Below, piece by piece: positions 55,859 through 64,000 of a stretch of 64,000 nt of DNA. The notes beneath the pieces are model-generated. The model saw only the letters and a list, made by a program, of their open reading frames with translations, was not told the origin of the DNA and searched no databases. Position 1 is the stretch's first letter. Each line of letters starts with the position of its first letter. Origin of the DNA: Oligoflexus sp. (GTDB lineage: Bacteria; Bdellovibrionota_B; Oligoflexia; Oligoflexales; Oligoflexaceae); the NCBI RefSeq assembly GCF_035712445.1, contig NZ_DASTAT010000069.1:1-64000 (forward strand), written 5' to 3'. The position numbers and the translations under genes were made by a program.

Positions 55859-57827
55859 AGTCCCGGCAGACGGAGAACTGCGAGAATGGAGGCATCATCG
55901 CCTTGCATTCAGTGCAGAAGGAAAGAGGAAGCCCTATAGTTTTCTTCCGCGTCACCCTTTTATTGCCGGCCAGCAGCTTATTGATCAGCCCGTCATAGAA
56001 CGCGGCCAATTCCTGCGCCTTTTCTTTTTCCTGGAAAATTTCCGGTTTTTTGTTGGCGAACCAGAGGTAAACTGTCAGGTTCTTCCTTTGGGACTCGGCA
56101 TATTCCAGACGGGCACCGGGATCCTCAAAGATTCGAAGGTCGACGGTGTTCTTCTCTTTTTCCAGGACCTTCTTGTAGCCGATCGCCAGATCCAGAAAGT
56201 ACCCGAAGGCATCCTCGTTTTTCGGATCCGCCGGCGCGATGCTGAAGAACCAGCGGACGCTGAGCGACGACGCATCGGTGCCGAAGATCCGATCCATCTT
56301 CTCGGCCACGATCAGGGTCTCTTCCGAGATATCGACCGAGAAAATCTCATGACCGATCTTTTGGAATTTCCTGAGGGCGAAATCCAAGCTGTGGTTATTA
56401 AAACTTTCACAGATTTTTCGAATGTGCGCCGCGGTCGGCTTCATATGCACATCGGTCAGGCCCACATCGGGTTCGGGAGCGGTGTAACGCTGCCGCAGAA
56501 AGTGCAGGTCCTTGGCATCATAGCTCGTGATAATCCCGGCTTCCGAAGCGATGCCGTAGCGACCCGCGCGGCCTCCGATCTGCTTGACTTCCTGGGGGGC
56601 AAGACGCCGGAAGCCTTCGCCATCGAACTTTTCCGTTTCCGTGAAAAGGATCTTGTGGATCGGCAGGTTCAACCCCATGCCCACGGCATCGGTGGCCACG
56701 AGGTAATCCGTCTCCCCATCGCGGAAACGGCGGGATTGCTCTTTTCGCACTTCAGGCGAGAGCGCGCCGTACACCACCGAGACATTGGCCCCGGCTCCTT
56801 CCAGCATGTCCTTCCACAGCAGGACGTTCTTCCGCGAAAAACAGATGAATGCTGTACCTGCCTCGGGGAGTTTCTTCGGATCCTCTTTATGCTCGGCAAA
56901 AACCAAAGGCGACATCCTTTGGGTATAGATGATCTCGATCTCGTCGCCGGTCAGCTCCGCAAGATCCCGCAGGATGTTTTCCACGATCGGAGCGCCGCAG
57001 AGGTAGACGACATCGGCCGCGATGCCGATGACCGCGTTGAGCCAGTAGCCCCCGCGATCCTTGTCGGTCAAAAGCTGAATCTCGTCGATCACAGCCACTT
57101 CATAGTTCTGGTTGAAGTCGGCTGTTTCGATCGTCTGGCAAACGTGGGTGGCCTCGGCCAGGTCCACGCGCTCTTCACCCGTAAGGAGTCCGGCCTTGAC
57201 CCCTTTCTCACGCAGGCGGTCGTAGTTTTCGAGGGCCATCAGGCGCAAAGGCCCGAGGTAAACACCCGAATGGGCCGTACGCAGAGCTTCCATGGCCGCA
57301 TGAGTCTTGCCGCTGTTGGTGGGGCCGAGGAAAGCGATCAGCTTTCTCTGCTTGCCACGGGCTGCAAAAAACACGTCCTTATAATCCGAGAATTCGCGGT
57401 TTTCCCGCAGCGCTGCGATCAAAGCGATTTCGAGCGCATTCTTCTGCCGCTTCTGAGCGGCTTTCTTCTCCCGCTTCTCGGCCTTCGCCTGCTCTTTCTT
57501 CAGATCCTCGGGAACGTTCCGATGGGCCTGTTTCAAAGACTGGCTCGCCGCGCGGTTGACGCTTTTTATAAAGGTTTTGGGAGCGGCCGGCTGAATTTTG
57601 GGAACGCCGGCGCCGTCCTTCCAACGATGATATTCTTCAAGCAAGCTGTCGGGCGTGTGCGAGCCCGAACGGAATTTTTTCAGGATTTTCTTAACGGCTT
57701 CCTGCTGCTCAGGATTCAGGTCCAGAAAAAAAGATACGTGTTCCACGCGGGCTTCACGGCCATGCTGGATAAACACGGGTCTTAGTTTTTCTGTGAGTTC
57801 TATTCTTTTTTCGGTAGTAAGTGTCAT
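55839..57827 (-). CDS. SUV3-like ATP-dependent RNA helicase with C-terminal zinc ribbon
   Basis: The protein has 662 residues from the ATG at 57827. A charged, Lys-rich N-terminal region (about 1-160) precedes the helicase core: Walker A GPTNSGKTHAAME (Lys174), the DEIQ box in AVIDEIQLLTD, and motif VI QIGGRAGRYG. This GPTNSGKT/DEIQ/QIGGRAGR set is diagnostic of the SUV3 family. Eukaryotic SUV3 unwinds RNA for the mitochondrial degradosome. The C-terminus carries two Cys pairs (CTECKAMM and CRDCHAQRR) that look like a zinc ribbon. Bacterial copies presumably act in RNA turnover, but that is inference. The coding end merges into the 19-bp tandem repeat. It stands alone. Confidence 0.9.
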   Translation of the reverse strand: MTLTTEKRIELTEKLRPVFIQHGREARVEHVSFFLDLNPEQQEAVKKILKKFRSGSHTPDSLLEEYHRWKDGAGVPKIQPAAPKTFIKSVNRAASQSLKQAHRNVPEDLKKEQAKAEKREKKAAQKRQKNALEIALIAALRENREFSDYKDVFFAARGKQRKLIAFLGPTNSGKTHAAMEALRTAHSGVYLGPLRLMALENYDRLREKGVKAGLLTGEERVDLAEATHVCQTIETADFNQNYEVAVIDEIQLLTDKDRGGYWLNAVIGIAADVVYLCGAPIVENILRDLAELTGDEIEIIYTQRMSPLVFAEHKEDPKKLPEAGTAFICFSRKNVLLWKDMLEGAGANVSVVYGALSPEVRKEQSRRFRDGETDYLVATDAVGMGLNLPIHKILFTETEKFDGEGFRRLAPQEVKQIGGRAGRYGIASEAGIITSYDAKDLHFLRQRYTAPEPDVGLTDVHMKPTAAHIRKICESFNNHSLDFALRKFQKIGHEIFSVDISEETLIVAEKMDRIFGTDASSLSVRWFFSIAPADPKNEDAFGYFLDLAIGYKKVLEKEKNTVDLRIFEDPGARLEYAESQRKNLTVYLWFANKKPEIFQEKEKAQELAAFYDGLINKLLAGNKRVTRKKTIGLPLSFCTECKAMMPPFSQFSVCRDCHAQRR

Positions 57828-57983
57828 CAAGTTTCCAAGAGGTAATCAAACGGTAGGTCATCTGTGGATATATAAGATATATCCAGCAATTGTCAAGGAA
57901 TGCGCCGATTGACCTGCACTCTGTGACGCATCCAATCGGACTGTGTGGTGGGGATAGATGAATGAAAACAGGGATCTAAAAGG

Positions 57984-60125
57984 TCAGCCTGGCATCATCT
58001 CAACGGGCTCAAGATGAAGCTGGGCCGGCGTCGGCTCAACCGGCGCATGAGTATGCTTGCCGCTTGACGACTCACGCGTGCTGCGCAGGGCCCGGAGCGC
58101 ATGTTCCCGGCAGAGTTCGATCTCCTGGTCGGTGACAATGCCATTGGGACTGCGGATGGTGGCCAGGCGCGCCCCGTGCTTTTTGGCCATTTTATAGATC
58201 TCGATCACCTTCCGGTAATTGATGTTTCGCGAGAGCGTGAAAGATTCCAAACGTCCTTCCAGGGCCAGCAGCGCGGTTTCGGCAAGACAGGCGTAAACCA
58301 CGCTCGCTTCGAGCCCGATATCGCAGTTGAGCGAAACCTTGCCGGGCAGTTCAATTTCCCCGCTTTCGATGATGAGCACATCCGGGCGACTGATCGCTTC
58401 ACTGGCCGAGAAAGTCAAAGGACGGCCCACGTCACAGACCAGAGCGCCGGGCTTGATGCTATCGATCGACAGCACACCGCCTTCAGTGGCGCTGGTTGAA
58501 ATCACGATCAGATCCGACTGGCCCGCAAAGCGATCCGGCCGCGTGCTGACCGTCAGGCGGCAGTGCGGTGCGGTCTGCTGAATTTCATCCCGCAGAGTCA
58601 TAAGACGCGCGCCGTTGGTTCCGACCAGCACGACATCCGTGAAGATATCGGCAAGAATACGGGCGCAGACTTTGCCGATGCTGCCGGTCGCTCCGATGAC
58701 CATGGCACGGCCCTGAGTTTTATTCTTTTTGTTCTGATTGATCTGAATAAACCCGAGTTTGACCAAGGCATCTCGCGCCGCCCAAAGGGTGGCAGCCGCC
58801 GAAAGCGAATTGCCGGTGGTCACAGGGATCGGACTGCGCTGGGCGACGGTTACGCCCGCGTCTCCGACGATTTTCGTGAACGCGCCGAGGCCGATGATTT
58901 CCGCGCCGCGCTTTTTCGCGTCCTCGGCAATCGCCAGGATTTTTTCGTAGATGGCATCAGGGTTGGCCGCCAGCATCTCTTTCGGTGTGGCGAACAGCGT
59001 ATAGATCAAACCCTCCGCGAGACCGCCATCGGCCATGCTCTGGATACCTTTGATGCGACCGTAGAGGACGCCCGGAACTTTGCCAATGCCGCGCTCCATC
59101 CAAGGCTGCACGCGGTCCGGCAGCCAGGTCAGAGGCTTCAGGGCCGGATGGCGATAAAGGTCGCGGCGACTGAGGGGATGAATGATGAAGGCAAAGCGCC
59201 GAATCGAGGCGTCGCGATCTTCATGCAGACGCTGCATGCAGGGATTCACGCGATGGATCGTCAGGAATTCGAGGATATCGTCCTGATTCAAGCTCTCATC
59301 GCTTTCCTGACAAAGCTGAATCAGGCCCTCAAGAACCGAATAGGGCAAATCATTGGCCAGCCCCGGAATCTGCGGCTTGAACCAGAAAGCGTTGAAGACC
59401 TTGGCGGCCCGAAGGTCGGCGGCCAGTTCCTGGTTCATGTCGTCCAGGAGCAGGGTTTTATCCGAAAAGTCCTGAAGATCGAAGCAGCGCAGGATATTGC
59501 TCGTTCCGATGAAATAATCAGCGGACATGGCTTTCCGCACCAAAGGATTCAGGCCGAGCGCCGACAACTGAATGGGTTTGGCGGGAAGCTTCAGCATATG
59601 ATTCTGGAGCGCGCGTCCGGCGATGCTCGCATAGGTCCGCAGGGCCTTGAGACCGTGCAGGGCCGTGGGAACCTGGTACTGAAGGCAGGGATCGAAGAAA
59701 TAAAGATCCTTGGCCTGGCCGCCCAATGATTGCAGAGCTTCATATTGAGTCAGACCCGAAAGGAAGGTCAGCGTGCTGTTCTGAATCTTCAATTCACCGT
59801 GATTGATCACATGCTGCAGGGTCCAGTCGAAAAACGTCGACCGCAGAAGATGCCCGGTGACCATGGGGACCTGGGTGACTTCCTGGTCGAGACGCTTCAG
59901 AATACGATGCCGCAGAGTTTTGCGGCCTATGTATACAGGTGCTGGAATGCAGCTGAAAGCCAGCACATCGCATTCATTTTGATACTGGCGGGCAAGACGG
60001 AAGAGCAGCTCCTCATCGTAATCCACCCCATACTGCGTAACGTGAATGGATTGGCCGGCAAACTGAAGGATGCGGTCAAAGTTCTGACGCGAGGAACCCA
60101 GACTCAGACTGATAATCCGTTTCAT
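57984..60125 (-). CDS. Acyl-ACP-reductase-like protein with unknown N-terminal domain
   Basis: The protein has 713 residues. From about residue 305 to 655 it follows fatty acyl-ACP reductases: FIIHPLSRRDLYRHPALKPL, IIGLGAFTKIVGDAGVTVAQ, IPVTTGNSLSAA, a Rossmann motif VIGATGSIGKVC, and VYACLAETALLALEGRLESF with the conserved Cys region. Those enzymes reduce acyl-ACP to fatty aldehyde. Residues 1-300 are unlike anything I recognise (AFSCIPAPVYIGRKTLRHRI, a Leu-rich helical part). The tail is a His/Pro-rich disordered stretch. Its ATG overlaps the epimerase stop (ATGA), with GGAGG 9 nt upstream, so it is the last gene of a coupled lipid operon. A fatty aldehyde for an ether, sphingoid or wax lipid is the natural guess. 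Confidence 0.75.
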   Translation of the reverse strand: MKRIISLSLGSSRQNFDRILQFAGQSIHVTQYGVDYDEELLFRLARQYQNECDVLAFSCIPAPVYIGRKTLRHRILKRLDQEVTQVPMVTGHLLRSTFFDWTLQHVINHGELKIQNSTLTFLSGLTQYEALQSLGGQAKDLYFFDPCLQYQVPTALHGLKALRTYASIAGRALQNHMLKLPAKPIQLSALGLNPLVRKAMSADYFIGTSNILRCFDLQDFSDKTLLLDDMNQELAADLRAAKVFNAFWFKPQIPGLANDLPYSVLEGLIQLCQESDESLNQDDILEFLTIHRVNPCMQRLHEDRDASIRRFAFIIHPLSRRDLYRHPALKPLTWLPDRVQPWMERGIGKVPGVLYGRIKGIQSMADGGLAEGLIYTLFATPKEMLAANPDAIYEKILAIAEDAKKRGAEIIGLGAFTKIVGDAGVTVAQRSPIPVTTGNSLSAAATLWAARDALVKLGFIQINQNKKNKTQGRAMVIGATGSIGKVCARILADIFTDVVLVGTNGARLMTLRDEIQQTAPHCRLTVSTRPDRFAGQSDLIVISTSATEGGVLSIDSIKPGALVCDVGRPLTFSASEAISRPDVLIIESGEIELPGKVSLNCDIGLEASVVYACLAETALLALEGRLESFTLSRNINYRKVIEIYKMAKKHGARLATIRSPNGIVTDQEIELCREHALRALRSTRESSSGKHTHAPVEPTPAQLHLEPVEMMPG

Positions 60126-61162
60126 CCGATTTTGCCTCCTGAGAAGAAATGCTCCTCCGCATAGCGGAACAGAGTGTCGGCATATTCCTTATAATGCGGA
60201 AATCGTAAATCCGGTATAAAGGCCTGCAGATGGCGCGACTGAAACCCGGTCGGGCTGTTCAGGGTCGCCAGCATGTCGAGTGGCATATTGAAGTGTTTCC
60301 AGATCATCTGCGGCACGCGATCATAAGGCAAAGCCAAGGGTTCCATATCGAGGCCCACGAAGGCCATCATCTCCGCCAGCACTTTACGTGCCGAAATCCC
60401 ATTTTCGCCACCGAGTATATGAAAGATTCTTCCTTTTTCGCCCGCGCTCGCTTCCACAAGGCGTTGGCAGGCGTCAGCAGCCCGATCCACGGGCAAAAGC
60501 GGCAGACGCGTGGATTCCGAAAATACGAAGGGCAAAAATGTCATTTTGCGAAAGGGAATGCGTGAGCTGCGCAGACGATAAAGCGCCTTCAGAATGTGAT
60601 ACATGCCGCTGACGCGGGGGAATTCGCCCGTCTCGGTCGACCCGATGATTTCACCCAGTCGCACGATGCTCCGCGCAAAGGGCGTTTCCGCATGCTGCAC
60701 CAGTTTTTCGGCGGCGAACTGCGCTCCAGCCCAAACGTCGGCATAGGACTGATCACGAATTTTCGTGCTTTCGTCAAAAGCTCCCACATGCGATCCGGCC
60801 ACGCGCACGCTGCTCGTATGATAGTAATGCTTGAGGCGTGGCAGATAGCGGCAGAAATTCAGAATGGTCGCGGTGCGCACCACATGCTCTTCATAAAGCA
60901 CGGCATGATTCGCTTCGCCGCCCTGATGACCACCGGCGTGAATCACGACCTCGGTGTCCGCTGCGGCCCGCAGCACAGGGCGCAGAAGGTAATCGGCATG
61001 AGCATGGAAGCTGACGTTCAGCCATTGCACGGGCAAAGCCTTCACAGCCGGAGGCGGCAGGAGCCGGCTGCAGGCCACCACTTTCCATCCCGACTGGACA
61101 AACTTCTGGCAGAGCTGCTGACCATAGAACGTGCCAGCGCCAATGATCAGAACCGTGCTCAC
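60122..61162 (-). CDS. NAD-dependent epimerase/thioester-reductase-like protein with atypical active site
   Basis: The 346-residue extended-SDR protein starts at GTG 61162, with GGAGG 7 nt upstream, inside the end of the lipid-kinase gene. The nucleotide-binding motif is LIIGAGTFYGQQL and the Ser of the catalytic set seems kept (HTSSVRVAGSH). The YxxxK motif, expected around residues 145-150, appears as WAGAQ in VWAGAQFAAEKLV, so both the Tyr and the Lys are replaced. Redox catalysis by the usual mechanism is therefore doubtful; it may bind a substrate or act as a partner. It is coupled on both sides by 4-nt overlaps. Confidence 0.78.
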   Translation of the reverse strand: MSTVLIIGAGTFYGQQLCQKFVQSGWKVVACSRLLPPPAVKALPVQWLNVSFHAHADYLLRPVLRAAADTEVVIHAGGHQGGEANHAVLYEEHVVRTATILNFCRYLPRLKHYYHTSSVRVAGSHVGAFDESTKIRDQSYADVWAGAQFAAEKLVQHAETPFARSIVRLGEIIGSTETGEFPRVSGMYHILKALYRLRSSRIPFRKMTFLPFVFSESTRLPLLPVDRAADACQRLVEASAGEKGRIFHILGGENGISARKVLAEMMAFVGLDMEPLALPYDRVPQMIWKHFNMPLDMLATLNSPTGFQSRHLQAFIPDLRFPHYKEYADTLFRYAEEHFFSGGKIG

Positions 61163-62133
61163 GTAGGGACCTCCAGGCGTTTGGAAGCTTCGAAGGCATT
61201 CAGACAGGACAGCTGATGCGAATATACGCGGAGCGACTGCGGCTTGATACCGATTTCCAAACGACGCGCGCTGGTCAGGAGTTCACCGTCGCCGTAAAAG
61301 GCCATCTTCTGATCGGTCTTGTCGAGGAGTTCGAGTTCCAGTCGGTCAGTTTCAAAGGACAGCATACGTGGATCATTGGTGGGTGGAATGTGCTGGCGCA
61401 CGCGGTAAATCCCGGTCAGAAGCTGACAGAGATGATGATGCGTGAAGATGCTGACGTTGAATTTACCGTCATCGTTCTTTGTCTCCGGGGCGATTTTGAA
61501 AGAACCGGCTACCGAAGGTTGATTATTGATCATCAAAAGCGGACTTTCCAGCTCGCCGCGATAGTCAGGTGATGTTATGCGCAGACGATATTTTTTCTGG
61601 GGCGCGCCGAGGAGTTTTAGACCGAGGATCAGCGTATACATGGGATGACCGATGTTGCTCATGAGCGACTGAAAACCGGGAATGCTGCGACGCCATTGAT
61701 TGATGCTTTCGGCCACGTCACCGATGATGCCGATGCCGCCGTTGGTGGCCATATGCGTGCCATTGACCGTGATGAGATCGATCGCTTTCCACTCATCGAG
61801 CCGCACGAATTCAAGGGCTTCCTTGATGCGATTATGAATGCCCAATTCACGAGCAAGGTCATTGGCCGTGCCCGCGGGCAAAACCAAAAAGCGGGTTTCC
61901 TGCTCAGCGAGCTGTTGAATAAGAGTATGAAAGGTTCCATCACCGCCGACGGAAACGATGACGTCGACCTTGTCCGCCGTTGCTCGGTTGATCTCGGCTC
62001 GTAGCTCGTGCTCATCACGGGGTGCAATAAAATCCAGCTCACTCCTAAAAAGCTGACGCTGGATCAGACTCTGCCAGTCGCGACTTTGCCCTTGGGAGGC
62101 GCGAGTGTTCAGGAAGACTCGAACTTTTTGCAT
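61159..62133 (-). CDS. Diacylglycerol kinase-family (YegS-like) lipid kinase
   Basis: The protein has 324 residues from ATG 62133 (AAGGG upstream; an in-frame TTG lies nine bases earlier). The DAGK catalytic motif SVGGDGTFHTLIQQL and the nucleotide loop VLPAGTANDLAREL are intact. The C-terminal domain shows LLMINNQPSVAGSFKIAP, then DDGKFNV. It should phosphorylate a lipid alcohol such as diacylglycerol, phosphatidylglycerol or a sphingoid base. It is the first gene of a coupled three-gene operon with the epimerase-like and acyl-ACP-reductase-like genes. Confidence 0.9.
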   Translation of the reverse strand: MQKVRVFLNTRASQGQSRDWQSLIQRQLFRSELDFIAPRDEHELRAEINRATADKVDVIVSVGGDGTFHTLIQQLAEQETRFLVLPAGTANDLARELGIHNRIKEALEFVRLDEWKAIDLITVNGTHMATNGGIGIIGDVAESINQWRRSIPGFQSLMSNIGHPMYTLILGLKLLGAPQKKYRLRITSPDYRGELESPLLMINNQPSVAGSFKIAPETKNDDGKFNVSIFTHHHLCQLLTGIYRVRQHIPPTNDPRMLSFETDRLELELLDKTDQKMAFYGDGELLTSARRLEIGIKPQSLRVYSHQLSCLNAFEASKRLEVPT

Positions 62134-62352
62134 GATGATCAAGCCCTTGCGCGTGATGGTGCGGTTTCGGGATTGGGACCCTATTCTCGGAATGAGTTAT
62201 GACATTTCTTTCGTCGCAAAGCCATAGCCACTGCGATATTTTATTGAAGTTGATGTGGGAACTCTATTCCGGGAGGACTTGTAACCCATATGGCGCTGTG
62301 GGTTTTGCCCAGGGGTGCGCGCCCCCAGGTTTGTGGGAAGGGCGTGAAAAGC

Positions 62353-63021
62353 TTAGTGATCAAGCCTTTGCAGGATCACCTGAGCCAGCTCCCGATCGAT
62401 CGAAGCAAAACGATTCAGCGTAGGTTCCCAGGCCAATACTTCAGCATTGGCGATATCAAACCACCAGCCGTGCAACTGCAGCGTTCCCTGGTCCATCGCC
62501 TGACGCACGCTCGGATAGGTGCGCAAGTGTTCGAGCTGCTGCAGTACATTCAGCTGGGACAATTGATTATGCGGTGCAAGATGTCGGCATTCGAAATGCG
62601 GACCGGAATGCATTTTATAAAGCGAGGGCTCCGCATGCCGGAGCCAGCTGCGCAGGTTTCCGCTCAGCCCCTGGGTGCCGCGCAGGACGGCCATGTGGGC
62701 TCCGCATTCGGAATGTCCACAGACGATAATATCCTTAACTTTCAGCTGCTCCACTGCAAATTCCACAGCGGCGGCTTCCGATTTGTCGAAGATGCTGATG
62801 CCATCCTCACCGCAGGGTGGGATCAGATTACCCACATTACGCACGACAAACATATCGCCGGGATCGCTCGACGCAAAAAGATTGGGAACAACTCGACTGT
62901 CTGAGCAGGCAATCAGGAGGGCGTCCGGTGATTGGCCCAGAGCGAGTCGGGCAAAGGTTTCGCGATAGGCGGGCTGCACCTTTTCGCGAAAGTCGACGAT
63001 ACCCTGTAAGAGTTTTTTCAT
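62353..63021 (-). CDS. Beta-class carbonic anhydrase
   Basis: The protein has 222 residues from ATG 63021 (AGGAG 10 nt upstream). Zinc ligands are Cys39 (CSDSR), His103 and Cys106 (HSECG), with the catalytic Asp41/Arg43 dyad. DMFVVRNVGNLIPP and the WLRHAEPS helix are also typical. It interconverts CO2 and bicarbonate in the cytoplasm. It is divergent from the TPR-like gene at the window end. The 210 bases downstream hold a G/C-rich patch (around 62305-62330) without a convincing terminator. Confidence 0.95.
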   Translation of the reverse strand: MKKLLQGIVDFREKVQPAYRETFARLALGQSPDALLIACSDSRVVPNLFASSDPGDMFVVRNVGNLIPPCGEDGISIFDKSEAAAVEFAVEQLKVKDIIVCGHSECGAHMAVLRGTQGLSGNLRSWLRHAEPSLYKMHSGPHFECRHLAPHNQLSQLNVLQQLEHLRTYPSVRQAMDQGTLQLHGWWFDIANAEVLAWEPTLNRFASIDRELAQVILQRLDH

Positions 63022-63201
63022 GTCGCAATGACTCCTATGCTTAAGATCCTTCGCCGCCAAATATGTCTTGCTTTGGCCTGGGGCGCAATCACTCAAATCG
63101 AGCCCGGGCCTCGGCTGGTGGCCTCCTGGAAAAATTGCCCCAGGGAAGCGGCTGCGTTAGACTGAATTCTGTCGTTATTCAAAGGACTTCGGAGAATCTG
63201 A

Positions 63202-64000
63202 CATGAAAGTCGCTTGGTGTCTGGGACAGGCCATGGCCGGCATTTTATTTTGGGGAGCCTGCGAACCTGTGGCTCAGGATTACGCGTCTTATCCGAGTCT
63301 GGACGTCTCGCCGCTGCCGGGAGCAGCTCTTCCTCCCGAGGGGCCTTTGCATGAAGCCGCAGTCCTTCTGGACGGTGGCCAGGCCAAGGACGCCGTGAAA
63401 ATCCTGAGCGGCATGCAGCCGATCACGCTCTTGGAAAAAGCCTGGCAAAGGCTGCTGTTAGGCGAGGCTTATCTGGAGATCGGCGCCAAGGAAAAGGCGC
63501 TGCAGTATCTGCTCGCGAATTATGAAGAGCTGCGCGATGCGCGGCCAGCGCCGGAACCCGAGCGAAGTCTGGTCCTGGCGCGCAGTTTGAAAAAACTTGG
63601 GAGCTATTACCGGGACAAGGCGGATTACGAGAAAGCCTATGCGCTGCATCAGCTGCAGTGGCTTTATATGCGGCGCCTCGGAACGCCTTCCGATCGGTTC
63701 GAGGTTTTGCTCCATCTGGATGCGGATGCCGCGCTTTTGCGCAATTATTTTGCATCCGAACAATGGCTGCGCGAGGCTCTGCTTTTAGCGCAGGGCATGC
63801 CCGTGGGACAGGAGAAACAGCGGGCTCTGATCGTCGTCTGGGATCATGTCGCGCTCCGTTTGAGCGAGCTGGTCCGCTTTAGCGAAGCCGAGGCCGCTGC
63901 GCGTGAGAGTCGCCGGATCAGCCAGCTTTACGATGCCGCCACGGAGCGCAGGGAATTTCGTGAGATTCAAGCCGCGGCGCGGCAGGCGGATGTTCATCAA
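63202..64000 (+). CDS. TPR-like exported protein, N-terminal part, runs off the window
   Basis: The start is ATG 63202, with GGAG about 8 nt upstream; the frame is open to the right edge (266 codons). A hydrophobic N-terminus ends in GILFWGACEP. The Cys could be lipidated, but the residue at -3 (Trp) is atypical, so this is either a lipoprotein or a Sec-secreted protein. The rest is a run of amphipathic helix pairs with tetratricopeptide character (LLGEAYLEIGAKEKALQYLL; LGSYYRDKADYEKAYALHQL). It is probably a scaffold or, if a kinase or output domain follows beyond the edge, a sensor. The C-terminus is not visible. Confidence 0.7.

Noticed and set aside
55797..57785. Plus-strand open frame of about 660 codons opposite the helicase
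   Set aside because: The minus strand has the full SUV3 motif set and a zinc ribbon; the plus-strand translation has none.
62305..62330. GC-rich patch after the carbonic anhydrase as a terminator
   Set aside because: Pairing is limited to GGGG/CCCC and the outer bases mismatch; there is no U-run.

Overview
The window looks like a chromosomal segment of a free-living, motile or surface-sensing Gram-negative bacterium. It has outer-membrane proteins, lipoproteins, an LpxL/HtrB-type acyltransferase, a chemosensory operon and many membrane sensor kinases. The 7TMR-DISM receptors, CheA-like Hpt proteins, TIGR02147-like regulator and SUV3-like helicase would fit Bdellovibrionota/Oligoflexia (Oligoflexus-like), but that placement is inference from gene content. 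I see no rRNA, tRNA, CRISPR array, insertion sequence or prophage.

Layout. 1-8.7 kb: cell-envelope and housekeeping genes (oligopeptidase B, partial; lipid A acyltransferase; a periplasmic binding protein-like sensor; a secreted subtilase followed by a Crp-type regulator; a beta-barrel protein; a lipoprotein; threonine deaminase). 8.9-13.9 kb: a tight three-gene operon of a PilZ-fused alpha-oxoamine synthase, a 7TM histidine kinase and a response regulator with a cyclase-like output domain. This is the synthase-sensor-regulator arrangement of CqsA/CqsS and LqsA/LqsS/LqsR signalling. 14-17.7 kb: envelope proteins, a small regulator, a monoglyceride lipase-like hydrolase and an OmpA lipoprotein.

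18.3-25.6 kb: a co-directional chemosensory operon (response regulator, MCP, cheA with two Hpt domains, cheW, cheR, cheD, cheY, cheX) that lacks cheB. 25.8-36.5 kb: more signalling (a 7TMR-DISM adenylate cyclase, a 7TMR-DISM kinase convergent with a LuxR-type regulator, a Cache-type kinase, a membrane Hpt/CheA-like protein), with a secreted GH5 mannanase between them. 36.5-42.3 kb: nitroreductase, LysR regulator, a 5'-truncated oxidoreductase remnant, an rRNA uracil methyltransferase, a patatin and a PilZ-like protein.

42.3-55.8 kb: a group resembling stress/energy-limitation islands (two P-type ATPases, a small eRF1-like protein, CdsA, zinc alcohol dehydrogenase, PEP synthase, a PAS/GAF kinase, a three-BON protein). 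55.8-62.1 kb: a SUV3-like RNA helicase with a tandemly repeated 3' end, then a translationally coupled lipid operon (lipid kinase, atypical epimerase-family protein, acyl-ACP-reductase-like protein with an unknown N-terminal half). The window ends with a beta-carbonic anhydrase and a partial TPR-like envelope protein.

The most interesting candidates are the synthase-kinase-regulator operon and the lipid operon. The same window also encodes an adenylate cyclase, a degenerate cyclase and PilZ proteins, so second-messenger signalling (cAMP and probably c-di-GMP) and small-molecule sensing probably run together here.
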